From contig JAIQFE010000001.1 of assembly GCA_020073445.1 (NCBI GenBank), positions 434,001 through 498,000 of the forward strand: a stretch of DNA of 64,000 nt. The letters are read 5' to 3'. The notes beneath the pieces were generated by a model, which worked only from the letters and a program-made list of their open reading frames with translations, did no database searches and was not told where the DNA came from. The DNA is from Terriglobia bacterium. Its GTDB lineage: Bacteria > Acidobacteriota > Terriglobia > Bryobacterales > Bryobacteraceae. This document shows, piece after piece, positions 18,508-26,106 of this stretch (within the stretch, counting starts at the first letter, position 1; the number at the start of each line of letters is the position of its first letter). Both the position numbers and the translations under genes were made by a program.

Positions 18508-19155
18508 CTAGTCTTTCTTGTCCGATGCGGGTTGCCCTGACGCGGCGCGGTTGGGCTCCCACAACACTTCGGGCACGCCCAGCACGTGATTCGCCCAGCG
18601 GCTCCAGACGAACAGCGCGTCGCTTAACCGGTTCAGATACCGGATCGCGTCGGGCGGCGTTTCCTCGATGCGTGCCAGGGCCACGGTCAATCGTTCCGCC
18701 CGACGGCAGATGGTTCGCGCGGCGTGCAGCTCGGCGTTCAACCTGGTTCCTCCCGGCAGCACGAAACTGCGCAGCGCCGGAAGCTCCTCGTTCATCGCGT
18801 CGATCTCGCGCTCCAACTGTTCGATCTCGGCGGGGGTGATTCGAGCCTGTTTCGGGTGAAGATCCTTAGGCAGCGTCGAAAGCTGGGAACCAAGATTGAA
18901 CAGCTCATGCTGCACCCTGCGGAGGATATGTCCCAGTTTGCCGAGCCGACCGGCATTCGCAGTCTCCTCGCCGCAGGTCACGCAGGCCAGACCGATGAAC
19001 GCATTCAGCTCGTCCACAGTGCCGTAGGCTTCGATGCGAACGGAGTCCTTGGGGACTCTTTGCCCTCCCGCTAACGCCGTTTCGCCCTTGTCGCCGCCCT
19101 TGGTATAGATCCGGTTGAGCGCGATCCGCGGGTCGTCGAACGTTTTGTCCGGCAC
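18508..19155 (-). CDS. Cob(I)alamin adenosyltransferase, PduO type
   Basis: 215 residues, GTG start. It transfers the adenosyl group of ATP to cob(I)alamin to make adenosylcobalamin. PduO-type motifs are present: RIYTKGGDKGETALAGGQRVPKDSVRIEAYGTVDELNAFIG (ATP-binding N-terminus) and RSFVLPGGTRLNAELHAARTICRRAER, then YLNRLSDALFVWSRWAN near the C-terminus. The C-terminal 25 residues (EPNRAASGQPASDKKD) look disordered. No cobalamin riboswitch is visible. It converges 4 bp from the epimerase stop. Confidence 0.93.
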   Translation of the reverse strand: MPDKTFDDPRIALNRIYTKGGDKGETALAGGQRVPKDSVRIEAYGTVDELNAFIGLACVTCGEETANAGRLGKLGHILRRVQHELFNLGSQLSTLPKDLHPKQARITPAEIEQLEREIDAMNEELPALRSFVLPGGTRLNAELHAARTICRRAERLTVALARIEETPPDAIRYLNRLSDALFVWSRWANHVLGVPEVLWEPNRAASGQPASDKKD

Positions 19156-19161
19156 GTCTCC

Positions 19162-19977
19162 ATGTTAACTAAATGCCTCCGTGTTAACTCTGCGTTAGGA
19201 TGGGGAATTCTGAATCCCGTCTCGCCCTTTTCCTGGATCATCCTATTGGCCGCCGCTATGGCTGCGGGCGTCGCCAACGCTTTAGCCGGCGGTGGGACGT
19301 TCATGATTTTTCCAGCGCTGGTGTTCGCGGGCGTCGATCCCATCATGGCGAACGCGACATCTTCCGTGATCACGCTGCCGGGGGGAATTGCGTCCGCTCT
19401 GGTCTACCGGAGCGGCATGACCGTCTCGCGCAAACTGTTTTGGGTCCTCGTACTGATTAGCGTGGCCGGCGGCGTGGCCGGCAGCCAATTGCTGCTGCAC
19501 ACGCCTAGTGAACAATTCGCCAAGATCGTCCCCTACCTGATGATCGGCGCATCGCTGGTGTTCAGCTTTTCGAACCAGCTGCGCAGCTTCGCCAGCACCC
19601 ACACGTCGGAACGGAGCCACACCGGATTGTTATACGCCGGCACGCTGGCGATCTCCATCTACGGAGGCTACTTCGGCGCCGGCATGGGAGTGCTGATGAT
19701 CGTGCTGTTCCTGATCACCGCGAACATCGGCGTGCAGCAATCGGGCGGATTGCGAATGTGGTGCGCTACCGGAGTGAACACGCTCGCGGTGGCCGCCTTT
19801 ATCGCAAAGGGGATTGTCGTCTGGCGGGTGGCGATCCCCATGCTGGTCTGCACGCTGATCGGCGGTTACTGGGGTGCGCACGCCGTGCAGAAACTCACCG
19901 CGGAGACAGCGCGTCGCGTCGTGCTGGTGTTCGCATGGACCATGAGCTTGTGGCTGCTGGTGCGCTCCTGGCGCTAA
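19162..19977 (+). CDS. TSUP (TauE/SafE) family permease
   Basis: 271 residues, about eight membrane helices. The two TSUP repeats are visible: AAAMAAGVANALAGGGTFMIFPALVFAGVDPIMANATSSVITLPGGIASAL and IYGGYFGAGMGVLMIVLFLI. TSUP proteins export or import sulfite, sulfonates or other organic anions; the substrate is not predictable. The ATG at 19162 is only 6 bp from the divergent adenosyltransferase GTG, so the promoter must lie inside the neighbouring gene or the true start is further in; the next ATG (19258) would cut TM1. Confidence 0.85.
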   Translation: MLTKCLRVNSALGWGILNPVSPFSWIILLAAAMAAGVANALAGGGTFMIFPALVFAGVDPIMANATSSVITLPGGIASALVYRSGMTVSRKLFWVLVLISVAGGVAGSQLLLHTPSEQFAKIVPYLMIGASLVFSFSNQLRSFASTHTSERSHTGLLYAGTLAISIYGGYFGAGMGVLMIVLFLITANIGVQQSGGLRMWCATGVNTLAVAAFIAKGIVVWRVAIPMLVCTLIGGYWGAHAVQKLTAETARRVVLVFAWTMSLWLLVRSWR

Positions 19978-19980
19978 ACT

Positions 19981-20781
19981 TCACTCAACAACGCGGGAAT
20001 CCGCGGAGAACTTGTGATAGTCGCGATAGGTCACGTCCAGCTCCTGGCGGAAATTACGCAGATAAAACAAGCGGGCGTCGGCCCGGACGCTGATATGCGC
20101 CGGGAGCCAGACTTCCTCGTTTACGCGGACCTGGTCGAAATTCAAGATACTCCCGGCGGCGAGCTTTATCACGCCCAGTCCGAATGAGATGGGATCGATC
20201 ACTTCCACCTCAGCCTTGACCCATTGATAGTCGGCCTGATCCACCCAGATCTTGCCGCGCAAATGAGCGAGGATCTCGGCGCGCTTCATTTTTGGCCGAT
20301 AGCCGGATTTAGGCTGCGCTCCGATGATCCACACGGGACGGCCTTCGATTTGGTCGGTTCCCTCCACGGTGAGATCGAACGCTTCGGGAACTTCGCGCAA
20401 GTAGCTCCGCTCTTCGGCGCGGTCCTTCTCTTCCCTGGCTTTGTCGGATTCGGACTCGCGCTGGCGCTTGGCCGACTCTTTGTCCACTTTCTCCTGTTCC
20501 TTGCGGGCTTCCTTGGCAGGCAAGGGCTTGTCATCGCGTTCCACCAGCTTGCCGTAGGGACGCCCGCCCACGACCATGAACTCGTACGTCTGGACTTCCT
20601 TGGAGCCTAATTTCCCATTTCGAGCGTAGCGGCGGTCTTCGACCCGTTCGAGGAAGGTATAGTTCTTGAAGCGCTCAAAGTTGGTCGCATCGCGATCCAC
20701 GGAATGCCGGATGATCTCGGTGGCATCCTGCGCACCTAAGATCAACGCGAGGTTCAGCGCGAGCAGAACCGCTCTGGTCAC
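19981..20781 (-). CDS. Secreted LolA/MucB-like protein of unknown function
   Basis: 266 residues, GTG start with a short signal peptide (AVLLALNLALILGAQ). A highly charged middle (about 85-125, KEARKEQEKVDKESAKRQRESESDKAREEKDRAEE) is likely a coiled coil. The flanking parts are beta strands: YTFLERVEDRRYARNG, QIEGRPVWIIGAQPKSGY, LRGKIWVDQADYQWVKAEVEV and FDQVRVNEEVWLPAHISVRAD. This succession resembles the half-barrel of outer-membrane lipoprotein-sorting proteins (W-x-D, then a lipid-facing sheet). Periplasmic. The fold is inferred; the function is unknown. Confidence 0.65.
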   Translation of the reverse strand: MTRAVLLALNLALILGAQDATEIIRHSVDRDATNFERFKNYTFLERVEDRRYARNGKLGSKEVQTYEFMVVGGRPYGKLVERDDKPLPAKEARKEQEKVDKESAKRQRESESDKAREEKDRAEERSYLREVPEAFDLTVEGTDQIEGRPVWIIGAQPKSGYRPKMKRAEILAHLRGKIWVDQADYQWVKAEVEVIDPISFGLGVIKLAAGSILNFDQVRVNEEVWLPAHISVRADARLFYLRNFRQELDVTYRDYHKFSADSRVVE

Positions 20782-20788
20782 CTCTCAA

Positions 20789-21451
20789 TTATGACGCGCG
20801 CGCGGGAATGGCCCGCGGCCGGAGCGGAAGCGTGATGGTGAACTCCGCGCCTTTCGCGTCGCTACGGTTGGCGGCCCGCACATATCCGCCGTCGTGCTTC
20901 ACAATCGTATCGACGATGTGCAGACCCAGACCTCTTGAGCCGCCGCTCGAACTGGTGGTTACATGCGGCAGAAACAGATGCTCCAGCATCCCCGGCGCGA
21001 TGCCTGAGCCTTCGTCGCGCACGATAATTTCGATGTGTCCGCTCAAGATTCGGGCGCAGACCTGAATGGTTCCGCCTCCGGGCATGGCCTTCATGGCGTT
21101 CAGGAAAAGATTGATCAGCACCCGTTCCCAGGCCCAGTGTCCGCCCAGCTCGATTCCAGGTTCCACGTCGCAGGCAAAGCGGATCTCCGGCCCGCGGCCG
21201 GCGGCTACCGAATCTTCGACGAACGCGATCGCGTTGGCCAGGATCTGCTCGAAGGGCGTGTTCTCGCCGGTGCCTGCCTGGATCCCGGCGGCGATGTTTT
21301 TGCCTCGCTCGACGCTACGCAGAATCGCTGCGGAGAGCTTGGCGTAGCGCGGGTCGCCGGCGAGCAGGTCGGCGGCGTCCACCAGCGTCTGGAACACGTT
21401 GTTGAGGTCGTGTACCAGGCCGGAGAGAGTCAAGTCTTCGCGAGGCTTCAT
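20789..21451 (-). CDS. Small cytoplasmic sensor histidine kinase without input domain
   Basis: 220 residues from the ATG at 21451, which is 12 bp after the aroA stop. It consists of a phosphoacceptor helix (LSGLVHDLNNVFQTLVDAADLL, His about 14) and an HATPase_c domain: N box LINLFLNAMKAMPGGG, G1 RDEGSGIAP, LFLPHVTTS and G2 GSRGLGLHIVDTIV. All ATP-binding residues are present, in contrast to the kinase at 4436. There is no sensor, membrane or receiver domain, so its signal must come from a partner. It probably shares a transcript with aroA. Confidence 0.85.
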   Translation of the reverse strand: MKPREDLTLSGLVHDLNNVFQTLVDAADLLAGDPRYAKLSAAILRSVERGKNIAAGIQAGTGENTPFEQILANAIAFVEDSVAAGRGPEIRFACDVEPGIELGGHWAWERVLINLFLNAMKAMPGGGTIQVCARILSGHIEIIVRDEGSGIAPGMLEHLFLPHVTTSSSGGSRGLGLHIVDTIVKHDGGYVRAANRSDAKGAEFTITLPLRPRAIPARAS

Positions 21452-21462
21452 GTTCGGATCAT

Positions 21463-22737
21463 CTATGTACGCACAATCTGTAGCAGTGTATCGAAAAACT
21501 CGGGAAAAGACACGTTTGCCGATTCCGCGCCTTCGATGGCGCACGGCCCGTCGGCGGCCAGCGCGGCCACCGCGAACGCCATGGCGATGCGATGATCACC
21601 GGCCGAATCGATCTCGGCGGCGTGAAAACTCTGCCGGCCAGGAACGTGAAAACCTTCCGGATTGGTCTCGATTTTCACGCCCATTTGCCGGAATCCAGCC
21701 TCGATCGTGGCGATGCGGTCGGTTTCCTTGATGCGCAGCTCGCCGGCATCGCGCACAGTCAGACCGTTGCTGCTGGCGGCCCCGAGCACCGCCAGGGCCG
21801 GGATCTCGTCGATCAGCGCCGCCGTTAGTGCGCCTTCGATCACCCCGCCAGTTACCGCTGACGACTGTACGCGCAGATCGCCGATCAGCTCGCCTCCCAC
21901 TTGTTGCACGTCGAGCACGGTGATCTTGGCTCCCATCGACACCAGGAAATCGAGCAGCGCGGAACGCGTCGGATTCAATCCGACGCCGTGGATCACCAGG
22001 CTCGATTCCTTGAGCAGGATCGCGGCAACCAGAAAGAAGCAGGCCGAGGATAGGTCGCCCGGTGCGACTAATTCCCGCCCGCTAAGGCGCGCCCCGGCAT
22101 GCAGGTGGATCACTCGCTTTTCGATGTCGATTTCGGCGCCGAACTCCCTGAGCGCGATTTCGGTATGGTCGCGCGTGCGGACGGGCTCGCGGACGATGGT
22201 GTCTCCCTTCGCGAACAAACCGGCAAGAAGAACGCAGCTCTTCACTTGGGCGCTGGGCATGGGGAGCTGGTAATCGATGCCATGCAGGGGGCGGCCTTCA
22301 ATCGTCAACGGCGGAAATTTACCGTCGCGCGCCTCGATCTTGGCGCCCATCTCACTGAGAGGACCGATGATGCGAGCCATGGGACGCCGGGAAAGAGATT
22401 CGTCGCCGCCGATCCGCGACGTAAACTCCTGCGCCGCCAGGATTCCGGAGAGCATGCGGATTGTCGACCCCGAGTTTCCCGCATCGAGCATCGCCGCGGG
22501 TTCCCGGAGCGCACCGCCCTCGATGATTACGGAACCTTCTTTCCGCTCGATCTTCGCCCCCAGCGCGGCCATGCAGGCCAGTGTCGATTGGCAGTCGGCG
22601 CCAGTGGAGTAATTAGCGATGGTGCTGCGGCCTGCAGCGATAGAGGCCAGCATTCCATAGCGGTGGGAAATGGATTTGTCGCCGGGAAGAGTAATCACGC
22701 CTTCGATGGCTCGCGCCGGAGAGATAGTTTCGCGCAT
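21463..22737 (-). CDS. aroA: 3-phosphoshikimate 1-carboxyvinyltransferase (EPSP synthase)
   Basis: 424 residues. It transfers enolpyruvyl from PEP to shikimate 3-phosphate in the chorismate pathway. Motifs: LPGDKSISHRYGMLASIAAG (Lys and Ser of the shikimate-3-phosphate site), LDAGNSGSTIRMLSGILA (PEP site), AQVKSCVLLAGLFA, and EIPALAVLGA with the catalytic Asp block DEIP. Near the C-terminus GDHRIAMAFAVAAL follows. The Gly-Ala pattern around LDAGNSGST should be compared when judging glyphosate-tolerance class. aroB is encoded at 40512. The histidine kinase gene follows directly. Confidence 0.95.
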   Translation of the reverse strand: MRETISPARAIEGVITLPGDKSISHRYGMLASIAAGRSTIANYSTGADCQSTLACMAALGAKIERKEGSVIIEGGALREPAAMLDAGNSGSTIRMLSGILAAQEFTSRIGGDESLSRRPMARIIGPLSEMGAKIEARDGKFPPLTIEGRPLHGIDYQLPMPSAQVKSCVLLAGLFAKGDTIVREPVRTRDHTEIALREFGAEIDIEKRVIHLHAGARLSGRELVAPGDLSSACFFLVAAILLKESSLVIHGVGLNPTRSALLDFLVSMGAKITVLDVQQVGGELIGDLRVQSSAVTGGVIEGALTAALIDEIPALAVLGAASSNGLTVRDAGELRIKETDRIATIEAGFRQMGVKIETNPEGFHVPGRQSFHAAEIDSAGDHRIAMAFAVAALAADGPCAIEGAESANVSFPEFFDTLLQIVRT

Positions 22738-22884
22738 GAACTACTAGTGTAGATTGGGGATACTCGCCCGCGCCCGAAGGCCCCCCGGTTTCGCGCCTAG
22801 GGCAAACGCCTTAGCCCTCAATCCATTTTTCCCCCTAATTGTTTGTTACTGGTCCGCCGATGGATTTGGAAGTAAGAGGAGATC

Positions 22885-23994
22885 GTGTCGGCGCACACGA
22901 AAGTTGAAGTCACCCCGTTGCCGGTGCGGCAGGAGCCGCGGCATCCGCGATTCGAAAACGCGTCGCCGGACCCTGCTTACGCTCCGACCATCCTGATCGT
23001 GGATGATATCGATCTGAACCGGCGTCTGCTGCGCGGGATTCTGAAAGCCACGTCCTACCGCATTCTGGAAGCCAAGCGCCCGTCGGTGGCATTTTCCCTG
23101 CTCGATATGGAGAAGGTCGATTTGATCATCGTCGATCTCGTGCTGCCTGAAATGAGCGGGATGGAATTCTGCCAGATGGTCAAGTCTGACCGCCGAACGC
23201 AGTTGATCCCCATCCTGATGCTGACCAGCATCCAGGGCATCGAGAATGAGGTGGCGGGTCTGGAATCGGGCGCCGACGATTTTCTGCTCAAGCCCCTGCG
23301 GCCCGCGCTGGTACGCACGCGCGTCGGCACCATGCTGCGCCACAAAGCGCTGGTGGATTCCCTCGAAGAAGCCGAAAGCATTCTGTTCGCGCTGGCGCAA
23401 TCGGTGGAACATCGTGACCGCTACACCGGCCTGCATTGCGAACGGCTGGCGAGTTACAGCATCGATCTGGCGCACGCACTGGGACTGCCCAAACAGGAGC
23501 AGCTGGCGCTATTTCGCGGCGGATATCTGCACGACATCGGGAAGATCAGCATCCCCGACTCCATCCTGTTCAAACGCGGATTGCTCACCGAAGAAGAATG
23601 GGACATCATGCGGCAGCACACCATCCGCGGCGAGCAAATCTGCCGTCCGATGAAAACGCTGGCGCCTGTGTTGCCGATTATTCGCAGCCACCACGAACGC
23701 TGGGACGGAAGCGGATATCCGGACAGCTTGGCGGGCGAAGATATTCCGCTGCTCGCGCGGATTCTGCAAGTCGCCGACATCTACGACGCTCTGACCACGG
23801 CGCGGCCTTATAAACCGGCTTTTTCCCACGATCGCGCCATGGCGATCATGCTGGAGGAAGTGCGCCGGGGATGGCGCGATCCGGAGCTGGTGCCGCTGTT
23901 TGCCGAAGTCGTCAAGCGGCATGCGGAAGCCCAGGCGGACGAGCAGAACATGCAGCAGTCCCTGGAAGCGATGCGCCGCGAATTGGCGGAGTAA
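22885..23994 (+). CDS. Response regulator with HD-GYP phosphodiesterase domain
   Basis: 369 residues, GTG start preceded by AGAGGAGAT. Receiver (about 35-150): ILIVDDIDLNRR, phosphoacceptor in IIVDLVLPEMSG, LTS and LLKPL. HD-GYP (about 170-340): SVEHRDRYTGLHCERLASYS, LHDIGKISIPDSIL, IRSHHERWDGSGYP and ADIYDALTTARPYK. All metal ligands and the GYP motif are present, so it should hydrolyse cyclic di-GMP under control of an unlinked kinase. Cytoplasmic. The 147-bp gap to aroA contains no feature I can support beyond a weak AGGGC/GCCCT hairpin. Confidence 0.93.
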   Translation: MSAHTKVEVTPLPVRQEPRHPRFENASPDPAYAPTILIVDDIDLNRRLLRGILKATSYRILEAKRPSVAFSLLDMEKVDLIIVDLVLPEMSGMEFCQMVKSDRRTQLIPILMLTSIQGIENEVAGLESGADDFLLKPLRPALVRTRVGTMLRHKALVDSLEEAESILFALAQSVEHRDRYTGLHCERLASYSIDLAHALGLPKQEQLALFRGGYLHDIGKISIPDSILFKRGLLTEEEWDIMRQHTIRGEQICRPMKTLAPVLPIIRSHHERWDGSGYPDSLAGEDIPLLARILQVADIYDALTTARPYKPAFSHDRAMAIMLEEVRRGWRDPELVPLFAEVVKRHAEAQADEQNMQQSLEAMRRELAE

Positions 23995-24023
23995 CGCTCC
24001 GAACCAACTTAAGGGACACCCCT

Positions 24024-24989
24024 TTAGGGGAGAAGCACCGCGGCTCCGTCGATGGCGTCGTTCTTCAGCGCCAGCAAGGCTTCGTTGGCCTGTTCCAGCT
24101 TGAACACCGTGACCCTGGGCCGGAGCCCGATCTCGCTGGCCAGCTGAAGGAAATCGCGAGCGTCGGCACGCGTGACGTTGGTGACGCTGCGGATCTGCCG
24201 CTCCCCCCACAACAGGCTGTCGTAGTCGAATTCGGGAATGCGATCCAGATGGATGGCGTTGATCGCTACAACGCCGCCCTTACGAAGACTCGAGAGCGCC
24301 GTGACCACCACATCGCCGCTGGGGGCGAAGGTGATCGCGCGGTCGAGCGGAGCCGGAGGCCGATCGAGCTCGGAGCCCACCCAATCGGCGCCTAACGACT
24401 CGGCCAGCTTGCGGTGCGATGCGCCGCGTGTGGACACCGAGACGTGACAACCCCAGGCCCGAAGGACGGGCAGGGCGAGATGCGCCGATGCGCCGAAGCC
24501 GAACAGTCCCACACGTTCGCCGCGCTGGACGCCGGCCACGCGCAGGCTGCGGAAACCGATCACGCCGGCGCATAACAACGGCGCGATCTCTAGATCGTCG
24601 AGTCCGTCGGGCAAGGGGATCGCGAAGTCGGAGCGCGCCACCGCATATTCAGCGTAGCCGCCGTCCACCGTGTATCCCGTAAAGGCGGGCGAATCGCACA
24701 GGTTCTCTTCGCCGCGGCGACAGTACTCGCAGGTTCCGTCGATCCCGGCCATCCACGTTATGCCATAACGATGCCCCTCGGCTTCCCCAACGATCTGATG
24801 GCCCGGGATGACGTGATCGCGGAGCGGCTTCAGCTCGCCTTCGACGATGTGCAGATCCGTGCGGCACACCCCACAAGCCCGAACGCGAAGCAATATCTCG
24901 CCGGGCGCTGGTGAGGGGACAGGAATGTCGCGGATTTCGAGCGGGCGCGAGGCAATAGTCGCGGGATGGGGTAAAACTGCTGCCTTCAT
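24024..24989 (-). CDS. Zinc-dependent alcohol dehydrogenase, short form
   Basis: 321 residues, shorter than the usual 330-350. MDR-family oxidoreductase with catalytic-zinc ligands in ACGVCRTDLH and PGHQIVGE and a third Cys in LLCAGVIGFRS; the Rossmann loop is VGLFGFGASAHLALPVLRAWG. Two oddities: the segment between PGHQIVGEAEG and HRYGITWM lacks the dozen or so residues (G-x-G-V-x-x-x-x-x-G-D) that normally sit there, and the structural-zinc lobe reads GIDGTCEYCRRGEENLC, with three Cys and Asp in the first position. The start at 24989 overlaps the stop of the 86-residue gene (ATGA). Substrate unknown. Confidence 0.85.
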   Translation of the reverse strand: MKAAVLPHPATIASRPLEIRDIPVPSPAPGEILLRVRACGVCRTDLHIVEGELKPLRDHVIPGHQIVGEAEGHRYGITWMAGIDGTCEYCRRGEENLCDSPAFTGYTVDGGYAEYAVARSDFAIPLPDGLDDLEIAPLLCAGVIGFRSLRVAGVQRGERVGLFGFGASAHLALPVLRAWGCHVSVSTRGASHRKLAESLGADWVGSELDRPPAPLDRAITFAPSGDVVVTALSSLRKGGVVAINAIHLDRIPEFDYDSLLWGERQIRSVTNVTRADARDFLQLASEIGLRPRVTVFKLEQANEALLALKNDAIDGAAVLLP

Positions 24990-25246
24990 ACAGCTGGTTT
25001 TCGTTTGAGCTCGGTCATGACGCTGGAGACGAGTTCCTTGGCGTCGGTGATGCACTTGTCGATCAACTGAATGTCCATGGCCGGCTTGCCCGGCTGCCGC
25101 GCGCTCTGGCAATAGACGCCGTGCTGGCCCACCAGCACCAGGGCATCGGTGAGCAGATCCATTGTGACCGCCAGACGTCCCCGCTCCAGACCCATCTGGA
25201 ATTCGTGCTGTTCAAGGGAGTCTTTACGGTCGTTGAAGACGGACAT
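24986..25246 (-). CDS. Small helical protein of unknown function coupled to the alcohol dehydrogenase
   Basis: 86 residues with no family I recognise. Mostly helical by composition: DSLEQHEFQMGLERGRLAVTMDLLTDALVLVGQHGV, a short loop (CQSARQPGKPAM), then DIQLIDKCITDAKELVSSVMTELKRKP. No signal peptide or membrane helix. Its stop overlaps the dehydrogenase start by 4 bp, so the two are translated together; it might be a partner or regulator of that enzyme, which is inference from coupling alone. Confidence 0.65.
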   Translation of the reverse strand: MSVFNDRKDSLEQHEFQMGLERGRLAVTMDLLTDALVLVGQHGVYCQSARQPGKPAMDIQLIDKCITDAKELVSSVMTELKRKPAV

Positions 25247-25320
25247 GCTTTATAGTAATGCGCTTCATGTTACTTGTTTTCCTGAGATGTCTCGCAGGGA
25301 AAAGGCACTAGCAAAACAGA

Positions 25321-26106
25321 GTGGGCCGACTGTACAGCGTCGTGCGAAAACTGCGGCTGATAGCGCAGTCCGAATTGGCGGGCATCGAGAAGCTCCGTTA
25401 TGTGATGAACCCGTCTGGACGCGGGGCCGGCCTCGCGAGGTACCGGCTGCGAGGCAAAGTGTCGGTCGCGTTACGAAAGGCCACCACCGATTTCAAGGTG
25501 TTCGACGAGATGTTCGTGGAACAGGCCTACGCGCCGTGCGTCGAAGCGTTGCCCGGGGATCTCGGCCCCGTGGTGCTGATCGATCTGGGAGCGAATATCG
25601 GGTTAAGCGTGCTATTTCTCACGCGGGCGCTTGAGGTAGCCGAGATCGTCGCCATAGAACCCGACCCGGATAATTTCCAGCTGTTGTCCGAGAACCTGCG
25701 AAGAGCCGGATTAGCGAATCGCGCTACTGCGATCCGCGCCTTCGTGGGAGCGGAACACGCTTTCGCGGAACTGTACGACTCGGGAAACGGAGCTTGGGGA
25801 ATGCGCATGGGAGCGCCGTCCGACAACGGCATTCCCGTCCTTCCGCTCGCCGAGATCGCAGGTGCCAAGACCGGCCTGCCGATACTGCTCAAGTGCGACA
25901 TCGAGGGCGGAGAGCGGCAGTTGTTCCACCATATCCGCGACTGGGAGCACCTGATCCGCTACATTTTTCTCGAGCTGCACACCGAGTTCCTGCCGGCCGA
26001 CGAGTTATTCGCCTGTTTGGACTCGTCCGGATACCAGTGGACGGTCCATGGAACCGTACCCGCCGGGTCCAGCATCGCGCTCTTGCTGCTCGAGCGCCGT
26101 CCTTAA
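25321..26106 (+). CDS. FkbM family methyltransferase
   Basis: 261 residues, GTG start. FkbM proteins are SAM-dependent O-methyltransferases, often acting on glycans or natural products. Motif I is VVLIDLGANIGLSVLFLTRA (about residues 84-103), followed by EIVAIEPDPDNFQLLSENLRRAGL; the later family block is LPILLKCDIEGGERQLFHHIRDWE (K-x-D-I-E-G-x-E). A 70-residue N-terminal extension precedes the fold. Its stop and that of the convergent SBBP gene overlap within a TTAA, leaving no room for a terminator. Confidence 0.88.
   Translation: MGRLYSVVRKLRLIAQSELAGIEKLRYVMNPSGRGAGLARYRLRGKVSVALRKATTDFKVFDEMFVEQAYAPCVEALPGDLGPVVLIDLGANIGLSVLFLTRALEVAEIVAIEPDPDNFQLLSENLRRAGLANRATAIRAFVGAEHAFAELYDSGNGAWGMRMGAPSDNGIPVLPLAEIAGAKTGLPILLKCDIEGGERQLFHHIRDWEHLIRYIFLELHTEFLPADELFACLDSSGYQWTVHGTVPAGSSIALLLLERRP

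Noticed and set aside
22738-22884. Possible cyclic di-GMP riboswitch ahead of the HD-GYP gene (AGGGC/GCCCT hairpin).
   Set aside because: No conserved GEMM core or tetraloop receptor is visible; only a 5-bp hairpin.
24019-24030. CCCCTTTAGGGG between convergent genes as a bidirectional terminator.
   Set aside because: The stem is only 4 bp, overlaps the dehydrogenase stop codon, and no T-tract follows.
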